Of a stretch of DNA of 64,000 nt, positions 56,623-64,000 are shown piece after piece. Position 1 is the first letter of the stretch. Each line of letters begins with the position of its first letter. This DNA is from Limnomonas spitsbergensis. Its lineage: Eukaryota > Chlorophyta > Chlorophyceae > Chlamydomonadales. The notes under the pieces were generated by a model that saw nothing but the letters and a program-made list of their open reading frames with translations, did no database searches and was not told the origin of the DNA. The translations under genes and the position numbers were made by a program. The stretch spans positions 4,588,001-4,652,000 of the forward strand of contig JAYJMM010000123.1 in the NCBI GenBank assembly GCA_037349105.1, in the 5' to 3' direction.

Positions 56623-57724
56623 ATGGGGCTCACCTCTGAAGAACTCCGTTGGGCTATCGTAACGAGGTGGAATGAGAACCACGACATCTCCAAGACAGCT
56701 AGGCAGCTTGGACTTTCCGACAGGGTTGTGGAGCACTGGGTGCAGCGATATAAAGATTCCGGAGCTGTCCACGTCGCGCCAAAGTCCGGCAAGAAGAGGA
56801 TCCTCAGCCCAGAGGCGGAGTCCCGGGCCTATGACCTGCTGCTGAGCAACCAGCATGGTGGTGCAAAAACAGTTGCACAGGAGCTTGGGACATTAGGCTT
56901 GGTCACCAGGCCAGTGGGGAAGAAGACTGTCATTCGAGCAGCCCGGAGGCACGCATCGGAAAAATTGAGGGTTCTGCGGGGTGCGCCTAGGAAGCAGCTT
57001 TCGGGGTCAACTCGACAGAAGCGGCTGGACTTCTGCAAAGCCAGCAAGGGAAGGGACTGGAGCCACGTCCTCTTCACCGACCAGAAGAAGTTTCCATTCA
57101 CCTACCCAGGGGTGAAGGTGCAACCTGTGTCCTGGGGCGTGGAGGGTGAGGGTGAGAGAGTGGTACGTGAGGCAGCCTCTCCAAATCACCCACCTGGTCC
57201 TCAACGTGTATGCGGGCATCTGCAAGTGGGGAATCAGCAAGCTTCACTTTGTGGCAGGCACCAGCAGCCAGAAGACCACCTTCAAGAACAAGAAGGGCCA
57301 GGTGGCCAGGAATATTACCACAGAGGAGTATGAGGAGGTCGTGAAGGCGACATTCCTGCCTGAGGGACAGCGCCTCTTCACCCAGCACGACATTGCTACA
57401 TGGTACCTTCAGCAGGAAAACGACCCTACCCACAGAGCAGCCATACCTGTGGTGAAGAGGTGGAACTCCCAGCGTGGCAGAAGTGTGGGCCTCCTCCAGA
57501 AGTGGCCTCCCAACAGCCCGGACTTGAGTCTGATCGAAAACGTTTGGGTATATATGCAGGCCAAGATGGACGCTAGGGGCTGCAGAACTCTCCAGGAGTT
57601 TAAGGTATCCCTGATCAAGGAGGTAGCAGCAGTTACCAAGGAGTACTTCTCTAAGCTGGTGGGCAGCATACCCAAAAGGATCGTTGCATGCATCCGCAAG
57701 AAGGGCGACAAGACAAAATATTGA
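56623..57724 (+). pseudogene. Tc1/mariner transposase unit 4
   Basis: Same 1-nt shift; marker FTDQKKFPFTYPG and SPDLSLIENVW, same as unit 7. Ends TGA. Confidence 0.9.
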
Positions 57725-57935
57725 AAATTCTTGCCACCCGCCGCCACAGCACTGTACCCGGAAGAAAATCTCGCAGGTCTTGAACATCATCAGTGGGACC
57801 CGGACCATGCACACACATGGTGGGCATGCCCTAGGGAGGTACAACACCCACGCAAAGCGAAATAAGACCTGGCTACTCGAGAGCACAAAATTGGCATCCC
57901 TAAAATTATTGCATTTCAGGGCCTCATTTGCTCCC

Positions 57936-59037
57936 ATGGGGCTCACCTCTGAAGAACTCCGTTGGGCTATCGTAACGAGGTGGAATGAGAACCACGACAT
58001 CTCCAAGACAGCTAGGCAGCTTGGACTTTCCGACAGGGTTGTGGAGCACTGGGTGCAGCGATATAAAGATTCCGGAGCTGTCCACGTCGCGCCAAAGTCC
58101 GGCAAGAAGAGGATCCTCAGCCCAGAGGCGGAGTCCCGGGCCTATGACCTGCTGCTGAGCAACCAGCATGGTGGTGCAAAAACAGTTGCACAGGAGCTTG
58201 GGACATTAGGCTTGGTCACCAGGCCAGTGGGGAAGAAGACTGTCATTCGAGCAGCCCGGAGGCACGCATCGGAAAAATTGAGGGTTCTGCGGGGTGCGCC
58301 TAGGAAGCAGCTTTCGGGGTCAACTCGACAGAAGCGGCTGGACTTCTGCAAAGCCAGCAAGGGAAGGGACTGGAGCCACGTCCTCTTAACCGACCGGAAG
58401 AAGTTTCCATCTACCTACCCAGGGGTGAAGGTGCAGCCTGTGTCCTGGGGCGTGGAGGGTGAGGGTGAGAGAGTGGTACGTGAGGCAGCCTCTCCAAATC
58501 ACCCACCTGGTCCTCAACGTGTATGCGGGCATCTGCAAGTGGGGAATCAGCAAGCTTCACTTTGTGGCAGGCACCAGCAGCCAGAAGACCACCTTCAAGA
58601 ACAAGAAGGGCCAGGTGGCCAGGAATATTACCACAGAGGAGTATGAGGAGGTCGTGAAGGCGACATTCCTGCCTGAGGGACAGCGCCTCTTCACTCAGCG
58701 CGACATTGCTACATGGTACCTTCAGCAGGAAAACGACCCTACCCACAGAGCAGCCATACATGTGGTGAGGAGGTGGAACTCCCAGCGTGGCAGAAGTGTG
58801 GGCCTCCTCCAGAAGTGGCCTCCCAACAGCCCGGACTTGAGTCCGATCGAGAACTTTTGGGTATATATGCAGGCCAAGATGGACGCTAAGGGCTGCAGAA
58901 CTCTCCAGGAGTTTAAGGTATCCCTGATCAAGGAGGTAGCAGCAGTTGCCAAGGAGTACTTCTCTAAGCTGGTGGGCAGCATACCCAAAAGGATCGTTGC
59001 ATGCATCCGCAAGAAGGGCGACAAGACAAAATATTGA
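57936..59037 (+). pseudogene. Tc1/mariner transposase unit 5
   Basis: Same shift; marker LLTDRKKFPSTYPG and AAIHVVRRW, same as unit 8. Second catalytic position still Glu (QQENDPTH). Confidence 0.9.
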
Positions 59038-59248
59038 AAATTCTTGCCACCCGCCGCCACAGCACTGTACCCGGAAGAAAATCTCGCAGGTCTTGAACAT
59101 CATCAGTGGGACCCGGACCATGCACACACATGGTGGGCATGCCCTAGGGAGGTACAACACCCACGCAAAGCGAAATAAGACCTGGCTACTCGAGAGCACA
59201 AAATTGGCATCCCTAAAATTATTGCATTTCAGGGCCTCATTTGCTCCC

Positions 59249-60491
59249 ATGGGGCTCACCTCTGAAGAACTCCGTTGGGCTATCGTAACGAGGTGGAATG
59301 AGAACCACGACATCTCCAAGACAGCTAGGCAGCTTGGACTTTCCGACAGGGTTGTGGAGCACTGGGTGCAGCGATATAAAGATTCCGGAGCTGTCCACGT
59401 CGCGCCAAAGTCCGGCAAGAAGAGGATCCTCAGCCCAGAGGCGGAGTCCCGGGCCTATGACCTGCTGCTGAGCAACCAGCATGGTGGTGCAAAAACAGTT
59501 GCACAGGAGCTTGGGACATTAGGCTTGGTCACCAGGCCAGTGGGGAAGAAGACTGTCATTCGAGCAGCCCGGAGGCACGCATCGGAAAAATTGAGGGTTC
59601 TGCGGGGTGCGCCTAGGAAGCAGCTTTCGGGGTCAACTCGACAGAAGCGGCTGGACTTCTGCAAAGCCAGCAAGGGAAGGGACTGGAGCCACGTCCTCTT
59701 CACCGACCAGAAGAAGTTTCCATGCACCTACCCAGGGGTGAAGGTGCAACCTGTGTCCTGGGGCGTGGAGGGTGAGGGTGAGAGAGTGGTACGTGAGGCA
59801 GCCTCTCCAAATCACCCACCTGGTCCTCAACGTGTATGCGGGCATCTGCAAGTGGGGAATCAGCAAGCTTCACTTTGTGGCAGGCACCAGCAGCCAGAAG
59901 ACCACCTTCAAGAACAAGAAGGGCCAGGTGGCCAGGAATATTACCACAGAGGAGTATGAGGAGGTCGTGAAGGCGACATTCCTGCCTGAGGGACAGCGCC
60001 TCTTCACCCAGCACGACATTGCTACATGGTACCTTCAGCAGGAAAACGACCCTACCCACAGAGCAGCCATACCTGTGGTGAAGAGGTGGAACTCCCAGCG
60101 TGGCAGAAGTGTGGGCCTCCTCCAGAAGTGGCCTCCCAACAGCCCGGACTTGAGTCCGATCGAGAACTTTTGGGTATATATGCAGGCCAAGATGGACGCT
60201 AAGGGCTGCAGAACTCTCCAGGAGTTTAAGGTATCCCTGATCAAGGAGGTAGCAGCAGTTGCCAAGGAGTACTTCTCTAAGCTGGTGGGCAGCATGCCCA
60301 AAAGGATCGTTCCATGCATCCGCAAGAAGGGCGACAAGACAAAATATTGGAAATTCTTGCCACCCGCCGCTACAGCACTGTACCCGGAAGAAAATCTCGC
60401 AGGTCTTGAACATCATCAGTGGGACCCGGACCATGCACACACATGGTGGGCATGCCCTAGGGAGGTACAACACCCACGCAAAGCGAAATAA
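59249..60491 (+). pseudogene. Tc1/mariner transposase unit 6
   Basis: Repeats unit 3: CTYPG marker, stop lost to TGG, end at 60491. Confidence 0.9.
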
Positions 60492-60561
60492 GACCTGGCT
60501 ACTCGAGAGCACAAAATTGGCATCCCTAAAATTATTGCATTTCAGGGCCTCATTTGCTCCC

Positions 60562-61663
60562 ATGGGGCTCACCTCTGAAGAACTCCGTTGGGCTATCGTA
60601 ACGAGGTGGAATGAGAACCACGACATCTCCAAGACAGCTAGGCAGCTTGGACTTTCCGACAGGGTTGTGGAGCACTGGGTGCAGCGATATAAAGATTCCG
60701 GAGCTGTCCACGTCGCGCCAAAGTCCGGCAAGAAGAGGATCCTCAGCCCAGAGGCGGAGTCCCGGGCCTATGACCTGCTGCTGAGCAACCAGCATGGTGG
60801 TGCAAAAACAGTTGCACAGGAGCTTGGGACATTAGGCTTGGTCACCAGGCCAGTGGGGAAGAAGACTGTCATTCGAGCAGCCCGGAGGCACGCATCGGAA
60901 AAATTGAGGGTTCTGCGGGGTGCGCCTAGGAAGCAGCTTTCGGGGTCAACTCGACAGAAGCGGCTGGACTTCTGCAAAGCCAGCAAGGGAAGGGACTGGA
61001 GCCACGTCCTCTTCACCGACCAGAAGAAGTTTCCATTCACCTACCCAGGGGTGAAGGTGCAACCTGTGTCCTGGGGCGTGGAGGGTGAGGGTGAGAGAGT
61101 GGTACGTGAGGCAGCCTCTCCAAATCACCCACCTGGTCCTCAACGTGTATGCGGGCATCTGCAAGTGGGGAATCAGCAAGCTTCACTTTGTGGCAGGCAC
61201 CAGCAGCCAGAAGACCACCTTCAAGAACAAGAAGGGCCAGGTGGCCAGGAATATTACCACAGAGGAGTATGAGGAGGTCGTGAAGGCGACATTCCTGCCT
61301 GAGGGACAGCGCCTCTTCACCCAGCACGACATTGCTACATGGTACCTTCAGCAGGAAAACGACCCTACCCACAGAGCAGCCATACCTGTGGTGAAGAGGT
61401 GGAACTCCCAGCGTGGCAGAAGTGTGGGCCTCCTCCAGAAGTGGTCTCCCAACAGCCCGGACTTGAGTCTGATCGAAAACGTTTGGGTATATATGCAGGC
61501 CAAGATGGACGCTAGGGGCTGCAGAACTCTCCAGGAGTTTAAGGTATCCCTGATCAAGGAGGTAGCAGCAGTTACCAAGGAGTACTTCTCTAAGCTGGTG
61601 GGCAGCATACCCAAAAGGATCGTTGCATGCATCCGCAAGAAGGGCGACAAGACAAAATATTGA
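60562..61663 (+). pseudogene. Tc1/mariner transposase unit 7
   Basis: Repeats unit 4, with one visible difference (KWSPNSPD for KWPPNSPD). Confidence 0.9.
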
Positions 61664-61874
61664 AAATTCTTGCCACCCGCCGCCACAGCACTGTACCCGG
61701 AAGAAAATCTCGCAGGTCTTGAACATCATCAGTGGGACCCGGACCATGCACACACATGGTGGGCATGCCCTAGGGAGGTACAACACCCACGCAAAGCGAA
61801 ATAAGACCTGGCTACTCGAGAGCACAAAATTGGCATCCCTAAAATTATTGCATTTCAGGGCCTCATTTGCTCCC

Positions 61875-62976
61875 ATGGGGCTCACCTCTGAAGAACTCCG
61901 TTGGGCTATCGTAACGAGGTGGAATGAGAACCACGACATCTCCAAGACAGCTAGGCAGCTTGGACTTTCCGACAGGGTTGTGGAGCACTGGGTGCAGCGA
62001 TATAAAGATTCCGGAGCTGTCCACGTCGCGCCAAAGTCCGGCAAGAAGAGGATCCTCAGCCCAGAGGCGGAGTCCCGGGCCTATGACCTGCTGCTGAGCA
62101 ACCAGCATGGTGGTGCAAAAACAGTTGCACAGGAGCTTGGGACATTAGGCTTGGTCACCAGGCCAGTGGGGAAGAAGACTGTCATTCGAGCAGCCCGGAG
62201 GCACGCATCGGAAAAATTGAGGGTTCTGCGGGGTGCGCCTAGGAAGCAGCTTTCGGGGTCAACTCGACAGAAGCGGCTGGACTTCTGCAAAGCCAGCAAG
62301 GGAAGGGACTGGAGCCACGTCCTCTTAACCGACCGGAAGAAGTTTCCATCTACCTACCCAGGGGTGAAGGTGCAGCCTGTGTCCTGGGGCGTGGAGGGTG
62401 AGGGTGAGAGAGTGGTACGTGAGGCAGCCTCTCCAAATCACCCACCTGGTCCTCAACGTGTATGCGGGCATCTGCAAGTGGGGAATCAGCAAGCTTCACT
62501 TTGTGGCAGGCACCAGCAGCCAGAAGACCACCTTCAAGAACAAGAAGGGCCAGGTGGCCAGGAATATTACCACAGAGGAGTATGAGGAGGTCGTGAAGGC
62601 GACATTCCTGCCTGAGGGACAGCGCCTCTTCACTCAGCGCGACATTGCTACATGGTACCTTCAGCAGGACAACGACCCTACCCACAGAGCAGCCATACAT
62701 GTGGTGAGGAGGTGGAACTCCCAGCGTGGCAGAAGTGTGGGCCTCCTCCAGAAGTGGCCTCCCAACAGCCCGGACTTGAGTCCGATCGAGAACTTTTGGG
62801 TATATATGCAGGCCAAGATGGACGCTAAGGGCTGCAGAACTCTCCAGGAGTTTAAGGTATCCCTGATCAAGGAGGTAGCAGCAGTTGCCAAGGAGTACTT
62901 CTCTAAGCTGGTGGGCAGCATACCCAAAAGGATCGTTGCATGCATCCGCAAGAAGGGCGACAAGACAAAATATTGA
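61875..62976 (+). pseudogene. Tc1/mariner transposase unit 8
   Basis: Repeats unit 5 except that the second catalytic motif is QQDNDPTH, the only unit with the canonical Asp. Still frameshifted. Confidence 0.9.
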
Positions 62977-63187
62977 AAATTCTTGCCACCCGCCGCCACA
63001 GCACTGTACCCGGAAGAAAATCTCGCAGGTCTTGAACATCATCAGTGGGACCCGGACCATGCACACACATGGTGGGCATGCCCTAGGGAGGTACAACACC
63101 CACGCAAAGCGAAATAAGACCTGGCTACTCGAAAGCACAAAATTGGCATCCCTAAAATTATTGCATTTCAGGGCCTCATTTGCTCCC

Positions 63188-64000
63188 ATGGGGCTCACCT
63201 CTGAAGAACTCCGTTGGGCTATCGTAACGAGGTGGAATGAGAACCACGACATCTCCAAGACAGCTAGGCAGCTTGGACTTTCCGACAGGGTTGTGGAGCA
63301 CTGGGTGCAGCGATATAAAGATTCCGGAGCTGTCCACGTCGCGCCAAAGTCCGGCAAGAAGAGGATCCTCAGCCCAGAGGCGGAGTCCCGGGCCTATGAC
63401 CTGCTGCTGAGCAACCAGCATGGTGGTGCAAAAACAGTTGCACAGGAGCTTGGGACATTAGGCTTGGTCACCAGGCCAGTGGGGAAGAAGACTGTCATTC
63501 GAGCAGCCCGGAGGCACGCATCGGAAAAATTGAGGGTTCTGCGGGGTGCGCCTAGGAAGCAGCTTTCGGGGTCAACTCGACAGAAGCGGCTGGACTTCTG
63601 CAAAGCCAGCAAGGGAAGGGACTGGAGCCACGTCCTCTTCACCGACCAGAAGAAGTTTCCATTCACCTACCCAGGGGTGAAGGTGCAACCTGTGTCCTGG
63701 GGCGTGGAGGGTGAGGGTGAGAGAGTGGTACGTGAGGCAGCCTCTCCAAATCACCCACCTGGTCCTCAACGTGTATGCGGGCATCTGCAAGTGGGGAATC
63801 AGCAAGCTTCACTTTGTGGCAGGCACCAGCAGCCAGAAGACCACCTTCAAGAACAAGAAGGGCCAGGTGGCCAGGAATATTACCACAGAGGAGTATGAGG
63901 AGGTCGTGAAGGCGACATTCCTGCCTGAGGGACAGCGCCTCTTCACCCAGCACGACATTGCTACATGGTACCTTCAGCAGGAAAACGACCCTACCCACAG
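63188..64000 (+). pseudogene. Tc1/mariner transposase unit 9, cut by window end
   Basis: Follows unit 8 but has the FPFTYPG marker of units 4 and 7, not the CTYPG expected next in order. Stops at QQENDPTH at the window edge. Confidence 0.9.

Larger units (their letters stand above)
52306..64000 (+). repeat. 1,313-bp transposase macrosatellite
   Basis: Head-to-tail copies: the transposase ATG falls at 52680, 53998, 55310, 56623, 57936, 59249, 60562, 61875 and 63188. The period is 1,313 bp, save 1,318 (5-bp insertion in unit 1) and 1,312 (1-bp deletion in unit 2). Units hold about 1.1 kb of coding sequence and a 211-bp spacer. No terminal inverted repeats flank units. The left edge cuts into the coding sequence, and the right edge is beyond the window. 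Confidence 0.95.

Noticed and set aside
53160..63357. Minus-strand open frames of 335-343 codons, one per array unit
   Set aside because: They are exactly antisense to the transposase, recur with the 1,313-bp period, and read as reverse complements of its codons; no domain.

Overview
The window looks like nuclear DNA of a green alga of the Volvocales (Chlamydomonas/Volvox relatives). The evidence is a replication-type histone cluster arranged as divergent H4/H3 and H2B/H2A pairs, each gene followed by the 3' palindrome GGTGTTTTTCAACACC typical of volvocine histone genes. GC-rich, Ala/Pro-rich exons with CAG|GT junctions, and introns and spacers packed with minisatellites, fit the same group. 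The lineage assignment is inference; no organelle or bacterial gene organisation is seen.

Layout. 1-2.8 kb: C-rich and 12-bp satellites, one short exon encoding a membrane helix, then a 68-bp satellite. 2.8-6.7 kb: nothing recognised except a dispersed repeat. 6.7-11.3 kb: a 22-bp satellite and the four core histone genes, with a decayed non-LTR reverse transcriptase between the two pairs. 11.3-14.1 kb: repeats and a MITE-like element.

14.1-41.3 kb, minus strand: one very large gene whose exons read through, in matching splice phase, as an ELG1/ATAD5 homologue, the RFC-like AAA+ protein that unloads PCNA after replication. Seventeen exons can be placed. They encode a long disordered N-terminus with a repeated short motif, the KYxP/GN RFC box, Walker A (GPPGCGKT), a degenerate Walker B, the lid region and a C-terminal HYL-type motif. 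At least one exon between 17.7 and 14.7 kb is missing from the model. At most of its exon edges the adjoining intron holds tandem copies of that edge, so copies of splice donors or acceptors are scattered through the introns.

41.3-52.3 kb: mostly repeats, long perfect hairpins, an unidentified two-exon gene (46.5-47.3 kb) and a 58-codon coiled-coil ORF. 52.3-64 kb (running off the end): a head-to-tail array of 1,313-bp units, each holding a disabled Tc1/mariner-type transposase. Units 3-8 follow a three-unit higher-order order, as in satellite DNA. Two distinct amplification phenomena therefore dominate the window: splice-edge minisatellites inside ELG1, and a transposase gene turned into a macrosatellite. 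The histone genes and ELG1 both serve S phase, but they are separate transcription units.
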